DNA of 64,000 bases from Cephalotus follicularis (GCA_001972305.1 BDDD01000989.1:372001-436000), one strand, 5' to 3'; positions 36,076 through 48,597 are shown, numbered from the stretch's first letter. Numbers and translations: made by a program. The notes: a model not told the origin generated them from the letters alone.

Positions 36076-36597
36076 GTGAAAACTACCGGTTTGGATATAA
36101 AGCTTCTGGAGATGCATCCGACCTTGTGAGGTTGTGTGAGGAGTATGGCATGGGGACCTACATAATAAGGTTTGTCATGGACAAGAATCAAGATCCCAGA
36201 AACATTGACTCCAGTGATTTAAAAGAAAGAGGGCAAGTTTCATCTACCCGTGTTTGTCATGCTCTAGCCGAAGGTGATATAAAATACGTGTCAGAGCTTT
36301 TAGGTCGTCATCATTGTCTTATTGTAATGGTGAAGGATCATAAAGAGATTTTTATGACTAGTAGTAATTGTAGGGTGTCAGCACGAAAATCTGGCTTGTT
36401 AAATTTACCACCGAAAGACGGTTTATATGAAAATTGTTCTCTCTTTTTTGGTGATGAGAACCCAGTAAGGTGAAGAGTATTTATTGATTCAGTGCATGTC
36501 CATTTAGACATGGATGCGCCATATCTTTATAATTATGACAAGTTTCAAGATTTTGAGTTCTTGGGTATTGAATTTGGTGAGATAGGAGTGGCATAAT
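36076..36597 (+). pseudogene. Unrecognised protein-coding exon with one in-frame stop
   Basis: A single plus-strand frame runs from about 36076 to a TAA at about 36595, interrupted by one TGA at 36471-36473. It reads FGYKASGDASDLVRLCEEYG and MGTYIIRFVMDKNQ..., then ELLGRHHCLIVMVKDHKEIF and LPPKDGLYENCSLFFGDE. After the stop comes VFIDSVHVHLDMDAPYLYNY and FEFLGIEFGEIGVA. The amino-acid composition and continuity across the stop suggest a real exon of a host gene or captured gene fragment. A GCAG at 36786 could be a further acceptor. I do not recognise the family, and no neighbour helps assign it. Confidence 0.5.
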
Positions 36598-36599
36598 AT

Positions 36600-37480
36600 T
36601 TAATTTATTGCCTCTTTTTCTGCTTAATTGAATGACATTTTTTATTTATGATACTGATCCTATATAGTAACATATTTATGCTGTACAATTGTGTTGATTG
36701 GTTGTCTGTTGATCAGTAAGTGGTCTTTCTTTTGGACTGATGATAGAGATTTATTCACATCGACTCAACCTTGATTAAGACTTGCAGAAAAGTTTCATTA
36801 CAGTTTGGGAGCTGGGGCTGAAAAGATGTATCGTTAAGTCGGAGGTACTTACAATTGCAATTCAGAATCTCGAAACTTGTTTGTTCAGCTTCTTATTGAA
36901 GTCATCAGTGTCATATGGGGACACAGTTTTGTGGTTTTATATCATTGGACTAGTATGTCCATTTCTTCATTGGATACCAGGCTGCAAGTTTTATTTTATT
37001 TTAATTTTTTTGTGTCTAAAAGGTGAACCATTTGTAATAGCTATCTGTTTGATTTGCTTTCTTTGTAAAATATTTCTTCAGGTCAGTTATATGCACTTTA
37101 TTGTCTCTCAAGGACCACTGGTAAAAATATCTCTATTGTAAACGAGACTGAATTGAAATGATTTGGAAATGGAGGTGGACAAGAGGCCTAAGAGGATTGC
37201 ATAATTTTTCCATCTCCTGTTTGTTGTATGTTTATTCAATAGCATTTCACTACATTTAGACTTGATTGAGTACTTTTTACTCTCTCTATACAAGTTTGAA
37301 TAAGAAATAAATAATTAATGCAACTTATGATTTGGCCAAATAGGCACGCTTATACAATTTATTTGCACCTGCCTAAAATTATCTCTTTTTTTTTTCTTTC
37401 AATGTTGCATGCAGACTTAAAGTAAAAAATAAAAATCGAGCATAAAGTGAAATAAATAAAAAAAATCTAAGTAAGCAAAA
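36600..37480. other. No recognised feature
   Basis: AT-rich DNA between the unidentified exon and a gypsy RT relic. One open frame of 119 codons at 36782-37141 has a hydrophobic, low-complexity translation without family signature. Confidence 0.4.
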
Positions 37481-37990
37481 AGCACACTTTTGAGGGTTAA
37501 GTTGTAGCTTATATTGTTTGATCCTTGGGAAAAAAAGCACCAAGTGTTCAGTTTTAGTATTGGACTTCATAAGCCATGCCATCAACAAACACATTGAGAC
37601 TTGTTGTGTATCATATTATATAGGGTAGTTTCCTTTCATAGATAAGTAGCACCAACATTACTTAATCCAAAAAACATTTTACTAAGTACTAAAAGATGTA
37701 TTATCGTATCTTTGGTAACCTTCGATATCTAATTATAACCGTAATACCTATACATAAAAGAGAAAAGTGTGTGTTTATCAACGTTGTCAACCAACAAGTA
37801 GATATGTGGGGTGAGGAAAGTCATCTTTAGGATAAGGTTTACTCAAATCTTGCTAATCGACATAAACCCTAATAAGACATTCCTTCATTAAAACTATCAC
37901 TACATTAGCAAACCATTTGGGATATTTAGAGACTATCGAAAACCTGCAACTAATTTGTTATCTCCTCTTTTATCTTAAAAACTCATTATG
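37480..37990 (-). pseudogene. Decayed Ty3/gypsy reverse transcriptase fragment
   Basis: On the minus strand, pieces of RT can be read in order. They are YPKWFANVVIVLMKE (the 'Y..WLANVV.V.K..G' region), a remnant of 'DLNKA-PKDDFPLPHID' (DLSKPYPKDDFPHPTY), and EHLVLFFPRIKQYKLQLNPQ followed by KCAF (RT thumb). The catalytic YVDD is destroyed. The wording differs from copies A-C and is closer to other Tat/Ogre elements, so this is an independent old insertion. Stops and frame slips throughout. Confidence 0.7.
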
Positions 37991-38620
37991 ACATCATTCT
38001 TCATAACTTATGCTTCAAATCAAATAGTTTTAGAATTTTGTGTTGTATTGATTCAAGATTGATGTTACGCATAATTTATAAAACCATGTTAATACATCTT
38101 TGAACTATTTTAATAATTCGTAAAAAGAAGTAAGCTTCTTAGAATATAATGAAGAAAAGTGATAATTTTTTTTTAGGATTTTCTTCATTATTTAGATTAA
38201 TTAATATGGTTTCTCCCATTTTAGATTGGATGATTTTTTTAGGTTGATTCATGTATAAGGATATATGTTTGAAATTTGCTATCATAATCATGCACAAATA
38301 AGCAATCATAATTATCATTTTATTAACAATAACAAACATAACTTGAATATGTTATTAGATTTGGTTTTTCTCTCTCCCTAACAATATTTGTTAATGACGT
38401 CAAAAAAACAGTTGGCTTACCTATTTTTGATTACATATATATTCAAGCCCACGGATCGATCGCGCGACTGAGTTGGATTAGACTCAGGTCCAGTTTCAGT
38501 TTGAAAAACCCCAAACACCACCATCATTGATATTATTGACCCGATCCAAATTTTATTACAATTGAATAAAAACCGTAGAGAGGAATCCTAACCTCCACTG
38601 TATCTCCTCTCCTCTCCTCC
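37991..38620. other. Upstream region of cystatin-like copy II
   Basis: AT-rich DNA. From about 38577 the sequence becomes alignable with copy IV (from about 60130), including the CTGTATCTCCTCTCCTC pyrimidine-rich stretch that probably lies at or near the transcription start. I could not pick a secure TATA box. Confidence 0.45.
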
Positions 38621-38705
38621 CGTTCATAGATGAAAAGGTGTCCTCCCCCTATCTTTAATAATCTATAAGTCATTGAAATACCCCCCCCATTTAAGATTTG
38701 TGAAG

Positions 38706-38827
38706 GTAAGTTGTTGCTTGTTGCTTGTTGATTTTAATATTTATTTTTAAATTGAAAAACTTGTTATATAAACTGATTTTATTTTATCTTTAATTTTACG
38801 CAATTATTAGAATTTGATTCTTATCAG
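38706..38827 (+). other. 5' UTR intron of cystatin-like copy II
   Basis: GTGAAG/GTAAGTTG donor at 38706 and TTATCAG acceptor ending at 38827, 7 bases before the ATG at 38835. The same intron (122 nt) is present in copy IV at 60253-60374. Inferred from splice consensus and conservation. Confidence 0.65.
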
Positions 38828-38834
38828 CGAGCGA

Positions 38835-41521
38835 ATGGCGATGGGTACGGTTGGTGAGGAACCTTCGGGGGGGTGTGGTTGCGAAGATGGGAAGAAGAAG
38901 CGTAGATGCGAGTGTCAATCAGACACAGAGACGGAAAGCAGCGGTGACGAATCTGATGAGGAAATCAAGAGGTATCATCGCCAGATTCGTGAGACTGAGG
39001 TATGCATTCTTGTTTCCCTCTCCAGCCAGCAATTATTTATTTTCTTTTTTTTCTTCATGGGGGTGGGGGTTGGGTGGGTTGTTTGCTTTCTACACTTTAT
39101 AGGTAGGTTGGGTTTAGTATTTGATGTTAAGATGTATACAAACTAACATGTGCGCCTTTGTCTGTCTTGATTATTGTTTGAATCTTCTTCTGTCCATGTA
39201 TTATTCAATCTCCTTAAAAGGGCTTTCATGTGGACGAACGGCCTCCCAACACCACCCTGCGGGGTGGGATCAAACATTGGCATGTTAACGACACGGTTAA
39301 AGAATGTACTCTGTTTGCAATCAATGAGTACAACATGAAGAATGAGGTTTATATCCTTCCCACCTTTTCCCCCTATGTATTATATACTAAACTGATTTTA
39401 TTCACTTGGTATCTCAGAGTTAACATAAGCCCATATTGTATATATAGCTGGGTGATATCTTAAATAAAGGAAATAACAGTTTTCCTAATATGATGCCACT
39501 ACAACTTCATAACAATAGGAATAGATTCTAACGGACTCTACTACTGATAAGTAGATTTATTCAATCTAAACTACTTGCATCACATAAAAGTGATTGAATT
39601 TTTTCATTATCCCCTCCATCACTAAATAGTTTAATTTTCCCCTCTTGCATGTTATAGAATGCAAATTTGGAATTGGTGGAGATTGTGAAGGTAAATTCAG
39701 CGCCTGTACGTGGTCTTAGATACTACATCACCTTTGTTGCCCAGGATTCTTCTGGCGAGAAAAGGAATTATCAAACTATTGTTTGGTGGGGCATATGGGA
39801 AATCCATGTGCAGCTTTTTAGGCCAGAACCTTTGAAGAAAGGTATGTTATGTTGCTCTTGAACCATGGCCTAAATAACCTAAACTTGTCAATATCAATAT
39901 GATTTTCGTTGTTAAAAGCTACAATGAGGTATATTTTATTTCAAAATTTTGATGTTCTATTCTTGACACAAAAATAACCGAATCTAGGGATTTTAGGTGA
40001 TCCAAATGTTTCTGGACACAAATTCCTTGTTCTGTTTCTAGTTGTGCTGAAATGTTTTCAATATGAATGTTCAGCAGGTGATATTTGGTGGATTTCCAGA
40101 ATTTTTCCTAGTAGTGATAAAAGTGTTTTAATATGCCATTGGCGGTGTTCAGTATTTATGCCTATCTCGTGCACTTGTCTTTTTCACTATGAATTGGTGT
40201 TGATGAATTGTTTATAGTTGTGTAAATATAGTTGTGTAAATTGATTGGTGTTAATGAATTGTTTCTACTATGAATGCTAATTCTTGACATGGTGTGCATT
40301 GTGGAGGAAAAAAAAAACTGTTATTAATTAGTGTCAAAAAAGGTTTGTGTTATTTACTTTTGTTAAATAAAGAAGCATCTAATAATTTTGTTTAGTTGGT
40401 GACTTGTGGGTACTATATATCATTGTGTAGGAAAGAAAAGAAATTTATAACCATGATTTAGGTATATGATTTAATGTGTACATTAGAATATAATTGAAGG
40501 GCAACATGTTTTCATGTTCTAGCTTGAGAAATTTAAACAGATACAAAGAGATATCCATGTTGATGGAGAGTGGGAGTGACAGGTGCCTGGCTATTTCTCT
40601 GCCCTAATTTGACCGAGTAATCAATTGTCTCATCAATTTGATATGATTTATATTGGGAGGAGTGACAAAAAATTGTTTCATTAGTGTGAAGTATTGCCCT
40701 CCTTGAGTTTGTAATGAAAGAAACAAAATAATGGATTTGAGTAGTTAAATGAGTCGTGGATCTCGTTGAGCTTCCATTATGAAGACTGCCTATTTTTTTG
40801 CCTATTTATGTATGAATGCTTTCTTATGTTTGTTTAGTTCCCTTCCAACTTTTGCGGTTCGGTGGATATTCTTTATTCATTTTATGGTATTTTGGTTGTT
40901 GACGGAATGTTACGTGGATTCTGTTTGGTGGTTCTTTTAGTATTTTCGTTTTGTATGAATTTGCCTTTAAGAATTCTCTTTACAGGATCATCTTTTAAGT
41001 TTTGTGTTATGTATTTCATTCTTTTTTCTTCAGAGAGTGTATAATGATAGCTAACTGATGTAAAGTCATGATTGCAATTGTGGCTATACAGTTGGACTCT
41101 TGCTGGTTTATCAAATAATTAGGGTTTACATATGTATTGGGCTAGAATTTGTGGGTGCAAATATGCGCATTTTTATTGTTTTAAGTAGTTTTCTATTGCA
41201 AGTGTGTTGCGTATATTAAGTTGTCTTTTATTGCAAATAGATTTTTGTTTCTCTGTGTCCACGGCTTATCCTGTTTAAAAGAGTTGTGTCATAGATATCT
41301 TTTTCAAGCAAGTGTGCATGTGTATTGTATTTTGCAGGAACTTAGTTTTGTGTGTGCATGCAATGGGGACTACACACTCAGTATTATGTTGTAGCTAGAA
41401 TAAGATTTTTAAAGCTATCGGTTTTCTTTGGCTGGATATGCTAATGACATGAGTTGTCTTTGATGCAGGTGATCCCAAAAAGTTGCGATTAGATAAGAAA
41501 TCCGGTGAAATAGCCCCATAA
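38835..41521 (+). CDS. Cystatin-like protein, copy II (four coding exons, 175 aa)
   Basis: Exons 38835-38999, 39221-39346, 39658-39841 and 41469-41521, all with GT-AG borders. They join in frame to 176 codons including TAA. Residues 1-55 are acidic and Ser/Cys/Lys-rich (CGCEDGKKKRRCECQSDTE). Residues 56-97 end ECTLFAINEYN, a variant of the phytocystatin helix signature (L-x-F-A-[VI]-x-E-[HY]-N). Residues 98-158 hold LELVEIVKVNSAPVRGLRYY and VWWGIWEIHVQLF, corresponding to the first strands, the QxVxG inhibitory loop and the second Trp loop of cystatins. Here the loop glutamine is alanine (APVRG), which would be expected to weaken inhibition of papain-like proteases. No signal peptide is seen. 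The C-terminus is short (GEIAP) compared with copy I. Established fold family, inferred function: inhibitor or a diverged cystatin-fold protein. Confidence 0.75.
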
Positions 41522-42673
41522 CTTCGGGAGATCCCATGGAGTTTGAAAGCTTTATAAAAGCATGTTGCTTTTATAGGGCAAAATAGAGACCCATCTCTCA
41601 GTTGGTAAAAATGTGCATTTGGTGGAAATGTGAACAATTATTTTGATGTTTATTGTACAAGTTGATTTATTGATGAATTGAGCATTAGAAAATTAGAGAT
41701 TAACTATTTTGGGTTAGGATTGGTAACTCACCAAAATGATTTTTTTAATCGATAATTCATCATAATTATTTTTTTAATCAGGACATCCGTCACGTTTTGA
41801 ACTTTTAACCTTGAGATTTGTGTTTCATACACTGTTACTACTTCTTGGTATCCTTGTTTTGAACTATCTGTATCCATTAGAATATTACGTAATACTAATG
41901 ATGTAGAATATTTATTTCGATCGGTTGTATCAATCGGATAACCGTCATTTTTTCTCCACTATTACTTTATTGACCGTTTACTCAGCTTCCCATCATTATT
42001 GATTTTGATATGTTTCCTACACCAACTCCTTGGCTTTTTTTCATGGAAGCACCCATAGAATGATTGTTGGGTGAGGGTATAAGTTTGTCTTCAAACCTCC
42101 AAATTTTCATTCAAGCGATTAATTACATTTTTTCTTTTAAGAATGTCTCTTCTCCTAAATAAGAAAAAGATAAAACAAAAAGTAATATATTGTTTTTCAA
42201 ACTGGTTTTTTACAAATATTTGGTATTAATGAAGATGTGTGATGTATAAAGAAAAATCTTATAAATCCGATTTTTGACCAAGTGATTGGAATACATCAGT
42301 TCAATGAGAATGACATATAATATGAAAAGAAAAATGATGAAATCTAAAATTATAGAAATTTATATAATAAGAGGTTATTTGTTTGTTTTTATTGGACATC
42401 TTAATAGATTTTGAGCGTTTATTTACTCATTAAAATTAAGTTTAAATATATCTTATTACTACTTATTGATCAAGATTTAATTATTCTTCTTATTTGGTCA
42501 AATAAGATCTTAATAGAATTTTTGGATAAAATTATCCTCGTTTTTTTTTTGAACTCAACTCTACCATCTTCTCTTTTATTTCATAACAATTATTTAAAAG
42601 GTTAGAATGAGAAATTTAACATATTCAGATCTTTCAAACAATTTAGTTATCAAACGATCTTAATCATTCAGTT
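41522..42673. other. 3' flank of cystatin-like copy II
   Basis: To about 42310 this is alignable with the 3' flank of copy IV (63540-64000), for example ATTTTGATGTTTATTGTACA and CCTAAATAAGAAA. Beyond that no feature is seen up to the abrupt start of a truncated LTR at 42674. Confidence 0.6.
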
Positions 42674-42944
42674 AAGCATCCCTATAAATACAAGAATGAA
42701 ACACAATACAAAGGTCAGCCATTTTTCTCTCCTTCTAGCATACAAAGAACCCATTATTCTCTGTACAAAAGCTAACTTGAGCTTCGGAGTGCCCCCGGGA
42801 GAATAACCTCCTGGACCTTCCTCCACTCTCTTGCTTGTGCAGGGATCATCAACCCCCTTTCTCGGACAGATTCACACATTCCCCAAATACAAATCAAGCC
42901 CCTACACGTGGGGTACTGTTGTAGGAGAGATTTTCGCATCAACA
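42674..42944 (+). repeat. 5' LTR of element B, truncated at its 5' side
   Basis: 271 bp matching 54051-54321 with seven differences by eye, six of them transitions. It starts only a few bases before the TATA box (TATAAATA at 42683-42690), so nearly all of the U3 part is missing. It ends CGCATCAACA. No target duplication can exist on this side. Confidence 0.9.
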
Positions 42945-42945
42945 G

Positions 42946-42963
42946 TTAGCGCCGTCTGTGGGA
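42946..42963 (+). other. Primer-binding site of element B
   Basis: TTAGCGCCGTCTGTGGGAA immediately after the LTR end. It differs from the copy C form by one base (TTGGCGCC). tRNA not assigned. Confidence 0.7.
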
Positions 42964-42989
42964 ACCGCGGCGAAAAGTCATCTAGAATC

Positions 42990-44659
42990 ATGCCTCCGAG
43001 GAAGAACCCTAACAATTACTCCACAACAGGTGGAAGCCAACGTACGGTGGGAAACGACTCGGCCCGAACCAGCCAAGTCCCATGGATGCCGAGCAGGTTC
43101 CAGTTACGGGTGAACAGTTCAACCGCCTGTTCCAAGGGGTGGAGCGTATTACCGATCTGTTGGTTACGACTATAGCCAACCAACAGCAGCAGGCCGGGCG
43201 TATTCAGTATGCAATCCGAGAAGCCTCTGGCCCTAACAGACCAGAGGCAGAGACACGGCACCCACGAGATGCCAGGCTAAACCCGTCGAGGGGAGACGAA
43301 CATCCCCTTAGGCGGTCGGGGGACAACATTCCCCTGGGAAGGAGACCTGAGATCAATGCATCTCAGCGGACGGAGTCCTCAACCGCCCGTGACCAACCTA
43401 ACGGCCCCAAGAGGGTGCATCCTGAGCACCAGGAAATGGACATAGACCCTCGAGGGGAGGCCAGAAGCGTAGAGCAGGTACCGGCGCGCACCAATGCTTC
43501 GCGCAGGGCCGGAGCAGAACAGGGGGACAGACACGACAACGAGGCCACGGTGGCCGGGGGTTCGCGTGTTTCTAGCAGGGTTAGGAACATCGAAGATGTG
43601 GAGCAAGCTATCAATAGAAGGCTTGCGGAGGTGGAGAAACGGCTCCAAGGAGCCGAAAAGCCGAAGGGATACTTGGCGGAGGTGCGCAGCCTCACCGCCC
43701 ATCCGTTCACAACGGATATCATGGCAGAGTGCATTCCCAGTGGATTCCGGCTCCCCAGCCTCGACAAATATGACGGGACTACGGACCCCCTCCAGCATGT
43801 CCGCACCTATATCCAAACTATGTTGGTACACCAGGCTTCAGACGCCACCCTATGCCGGGGGTTCCCGTCCACACTAACTGGTTCCGCCCAGTCTTGGTTC
43901 TCCACCCTGGCCCAGAAGTCGGTAGGGGATTTCGATAAACTCACGGAGCTGTTCGTCACCAAGTCCCTGAACAGCACCACGCAGAGGAGAAATGCAACCC
44001 ATTTGATCAACTTAGTGCAAGGAAGGGACGAGTCATTGAGGGACTATCTGACCAGGTTCAACAAGGAATCCCTCACGGTGAAAGACTTGGAGCCATCTTT
44101 CGCCATGGCAGCGCTGAGCAAAGGCCTAAGGAACAACTCCTCTTTCACCTTCTCCCTTCTGAAGAGACTTGCCCTAGATATGGCCGACCTGCTGAAGAGG
44201 GCAGAGAGATATGTGAATGCGGAGGAGGAAATGGCGGCCAAGAAACAAAAAACCCCCTGGTCGGACCATCAGGAGGAGAGAGGGGGGTATTCAAGAAATG
44301 CCCCCGAGAAGAAGGAGAAGAAGAGGGAGAGGTCGGACCTAACCAAGGACGACCTTCGGCACAAACTCTCCAGGAGGGAAGGCGCGGCTCAAGGGGAAGC
44401 ACATGTCCCTACCTATAACCACTTTGCCCCCCTCCTGGATACCCGCACCAGGATACTTGCTGTGGAGCAATACAAGGTCCCCATTCAGTGGCCTGAGAAG
44501 TTGAGGTCCCCGGCAGAGAGAAGGGACGTAGAGAAATACTGCCGGTACCATCGTGACCATGGACACGATACCGAGGAATGCAGACAACTGAAAAATCAGA
44601 TCGAGGATCTGATCCGAATGGGGCATTTGCGTAAGTATGTGGATAGAGAGGCTCCCTAG
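42990..44659 (+). pseudogene. gag of element B
   Basis: The start ATG at 42990 (MPPRKNPNNY) matches copy C. A frame change near 43080 leads into the long frame 43082-44659. The capsid-type region includes GSAQSWFSTLAQKSVGDFDK, KSLNSTTQRRNATHL and QGRDESLRDYLTRFNKESL. A coiled segment (NIEDVEQAINRRLAEVEKRL) precedes it, and the Cys/His motif KYCRYHRDHGHDTEECRQLK (C-x2-H-x4-H-x4-C) lies near the end. The TAG at 44657-44659 is where copy C has CAA, and downstream codons continue into protease in the same frame, so it looks like a mutated read-through codon and not a designed gag end. Confidence 0.92.
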
Positions 44660-47600
44660 GGAAGGAGGGAGCAAAGGAGAGAAGAGGCTCCCCGGCAGGG
44701 GGAAGAGCTGCAGCAAAAGCCCAGGGGTGTTATCCACACCATCTCTGGGGGGGTCGCATCCGGCGGTGACCATAAGAATGCCCGAAAAGCTTATGGAAGA
44801 CAGTCCCTGGCGGTGCAGCAGGTCCACCACAGCAAGAGGCTAAGGACGGGTGGAGAGGAGGAGGTGATATACTTCTCCGAGGTGGACTACGAGGGAGTAC
44901 GCCTCCCTCATGAAGATCCAGTGGTAGTGACTCTCATGGTAGAACTTTTCACCATGAAGAGGATCCTGATTGACAGTGGCAGCTCGGCCGACATCCTGTA
45001 CAAACACGCCTTTGATCAGTTAAGGATACCGGCCGACCAGCTGAAGCCAGTAAAGACCCCCCTGGTAGGATTTGCAGGAGAAATGGTCAATCCCCTGGGG
45101 TCCATTGACCTATCAGTGGTGGCAGGCACAGCTCCTCGCCAAACCCAGGTGCAAATGACTTTCCTGGTGGTTGACAAGCCCAGCCCATACAACGCTATAA
45201 TTGGGCGCCCGGGGCTGAACATGATGGAGGCAATAGTGTCCACGAGGCACCTACTTATGAAGATCCCCACGAGATTTGGAGTGGGAGAAGCCAGAGGGGA
45301 CCAGCAGGCGGCCAGGCAATGTTATAAGACTGCCATTGCAGACCGTGGGAAGGACAAGGTCCTCCTCATCGCCAATGTAGAGCTCAGGGGGGACGTGGAG
45401 CCTGAGCGCCCGCGCCTCATTGAAGACGTAGTCCAAGTGCCGCTGGAGGCGGGCAACTCCGAGAGAGTCTTCCAAGTCGGCTCACATCTCGGAGAGGCGG
45501 AGCAGGGGGAATTGATAACATTCCTCCGAGACAACAGAGATGTTTTCGCCTGGTCGGCGGAGGAGGTCCCCGGGATCAGCCCAAGTGTAATGACTCACAG
45601 ATTAAGTGTGGATCCGGCGAGGACCCCGACCAGGCAGAAGAAGAGGAATTTTGCTCCCGAGCGCCAGCAAGCAATAGCCGATGAGGTGAGCAAGCTTATA
45701 CAGGCAGGGTTCGTAAGGGAGCTGCATTACTCAGACTGGCTGGCGAACCCCGTCCTAGTCAAAAAGGCAAATGGCAAATGGAGAATGTGCATTAATTTCA
45801 CGGACCTCAACAAAGCTTGTCCCAAGGATCACTTCCCTCTTCCGAAGATAGACCAGCTGGTGGATGCGACCTCGGGCTACAAAATGTTGAGCTTCTTGGA
45901 TGCTTACTCGGGGTACAATCAGATTCCTATGTATGAGCCCGATGAGGACAAGACAACTTTTATCACCGACCGGGGGATGTATTGTTACAAAGTCATGCCA
46001 TTCGGTTTGAAGAACGCAGGAGCTACTTACCAACGGCTAGTCAATAAGATTTTTGAGCCCCAAATAGGGAGGAACATGGAAGTCTATGTTGATGACATGC
46101 TCGTCAAAACCCCAGGCAGGAGCCCCCACATCAAAGACCTGGAGGAGACGTTCGAGGTGCTAAGAAGATACCAGATGAAACTCAACCCTTCTAAGTGCAC
46201 TTTTGGGGTCTCCTCGGGAAAGTTCCTGGGGTTCATGGTCTCGGACAAAGGAATAGAGGCCAACCCGGAGAAGATCTCGGTGGTCCAAATCCTAAGGCCC
46301 CCCCAAACCACCAGGGATGTGCAAAGGTTGAGTGGGAGGATAGCGGCCTTGAGCCGGTTTATCTCGAAGTCAGCAGTTTTTGGTCAGATGAATGCCAAGC
46401 AGCCTTTGACGGGTTGAAGGAGTACCTGGCTTCCCCGCCCCTGATCTCAAAACCTAAGGATGGGGAAAGCTTGTACTTATACCTTGCGGCCGCCCCAGGC
46501 GCAGTGAGTGCAGTACTGGTCAGAGAAGAAGAGCAGGTTCAGAGGCCGGTGTACTATGTGAGCAAGGCTCTAAACAATGCTGAGGGGAGGTATCCGGAGG
46601 TGGAGAAGTTCGCCTACGCTTTGATAATTGAAGCCCGGAAGTTGAGGCCGTACTTTCAAGCCCACGCAATCAAGGTTTTGACTGACCAGCCCCTCAAGAA
46701 GGTCCTCGCGAAGCCTGACACCTCGGGCAGACTAGTTAAGTTGTCGGTTGAGCTGGGCGAGTATGATGTGAAGTTTGAAGCCAGACCGGCGATCAAGTCA
46801 CAGGTCCTGGCCGACTTCGTTGGAGATAACACACCCACGGAGTGTGTGGAGGAGAACCCCTCCGAGAGCGAGAGGGAGAGCTGGAAGTTATCCATGGACG
46901 GCTCCTCCTGCATCACGGGCAGTGGTGTAGGGGTGCACCTGGTAAGTCCAAGTGGATGGACGTTGGAGTATGCCCTGAGGTTCGGCTTCAAAGCCACGAA
47001 CAATGAAGCTGAGTGGGAAGCCCTTATAGTCGGGTTGACAATTACGAAGCATCTAGAGGTGCGGAGGATAGAGGCCTCTAGCGACTCTCAGTTAGTAGTT
47101 GGGCTGGCCTGCGGAGAGTACGAGCCCCGAGAGGATTCGATGGTAAAGTACTTGTCACACTTCCAGAGTTTGAAGCCTACTTTTGAAGCCCTCACAGTCA
47201 CGAAGATACCCAGGGCGGAAAACGCCCGGGCAGACCAGCTGTCAAAATTGGCCACTGCGGGGGAGCTAGAAAGGAATCAAACCGTGATGGTACACTACCT
47301 AGACAGGCCTACCATCTCTGAAGCGGATGTCATGGACATAGACGTGCCGCAGGAGCCAAACTGGATGACCCCCTTTATCTACTGGCTGAGGGACAGAATC
47401 TTGCCCGAAGACCCCGCGGAGGCGAGGAAACTGGTGTACAGAGCAAACAGATTTTAACTCCGTAAGGGGGTTCTTTACAAGAGGTCTTTCTCATTTCCCT
47501 GGCTGAGATGCTTGGCTCCCCAAGAGGCCGATTATGCCCTAAGGGAGGTCCACGAAGGAGTGTGTGGCAATCATACAGGGGGCAGGACGTTGTCCCACAA

Positions 47601-48597
47601 GCTGGTGAGGCAAGGCTACTATTGGCCTACTCTGCACCAAGATGCCGTCGATTTAGTAAGAAGATGCGACAAGTGTCAGAGGAATACGAACATAAGCAGA
47701 AGACCTTCTCAACCCCTGACATCCATAACGGCCCCCTGGCCCTTCGCGCAATGGGGGATGGATTTTGTAGGGCCACTTCCAATGGCCACGGGCCAGAGGC
47801 AGTTCCTCATTGTGGCGGTAGATTATTTCACCAAATGGGTAGAGGCGAAACCCCTGGCCACCATCACAGAGAAGAACACGGAAAGTTTCGTGTGGAAGTC
47901 CATCATTTGCAGATTCGGAGTCCCCAGGATAATAGTTTCAGATAATGGAAAACAGTTTGACTGCCAGGCTTTCCGCGACTTTTGCCGAGAGTGGAGGATA
48001 AAGCATAGACTCGCCTCGGTGGCCTACCCCCAAAGCAACGGCAAAGCAGAGGTAATAAACAGAGAAATCATCTCGGGCTTGAAGAAACGCCTGGAGGACA
48101 GCAAAGGAAGATGGACTGAGGAGCTGCCAAGTATTTTGTGGGCATATAGAACTACTCCCCGGATAACCACTGGGGAGTCCCCTTTCGGTCTTTGTTTCGG
48201 GGCGGAGGCCATGATACCGGTGGAGATTAGTGTCCAGTCACCAAGGGTTGTGCACTTCACAGAGCAAAATAATGAAGAAGGGCTCAGGTGCCTCCTCGAT
48301 TTGGTAGGAGAGCTCAGAGACAAGGCCGCCATCAGAGTTGCAGCTTACCAACAAAGGGTGAGCCGTTACTACAACAAGAGGGTGAGCCCCATACCACTAA
48401 GGCAGGGAGACCTGGTCCTGCGCAACTCCGCAATCTCAGACCCCACGGGGATGAGAGGGAAGCTAGCCCCTGCCTGGGAAGGGCCATACAAGATCACCAG
48501 AGTACTCCGACCCGGAACATTCAAACTTGAAACTCTGGGGGGGAGAGAGATTGTCAGGGCTTGGAATGCCGAGCATCTGAGGAAATATTACCAATAG
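44660..48597 (+). pseudogene. pol of element B: protease, RT, RNase H, aRNase H, integrase
   Basis: Protease with ILIDSGSSADILY (about 44965); RT with MCINFTDLNKACPKDHFPLP and an intact Y-V-D-D (about 46084). The 46-bp deletion at about 46375 (missing the EKCLPFF...KGFSW part seen in A and C) shifts the frame. Downstream are Ty3 RNase H, the aRNase H-type domain (SMDGSS, NNEAEWEAL, ENARADQLSKLA), a TAA at 47455-47457, and a complete integrase (47512-48597) with HHCC finger, FVGPLP, SDNGKQFD and NGKAEVINREI. The latter has lysine where most have glutamine before the catalytic glutamate region. It ends HLRKYYQ, TAG. Apart from the deletion and one stop this is nearly intact. Confidence 0.95.

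Noticed and set aside
42946..42963. Naming the primer tRNA for this family
   Set aside because: The match to a specific tRNA 3' end cannot be checked without the tRNA set, so the primer is left unassigned.
43363..43831. Minus-strand frames of about 150 codons opposite gag
   Set aside because: Shadows of the strongly coding plus strand; not conserved as frames in copy C.
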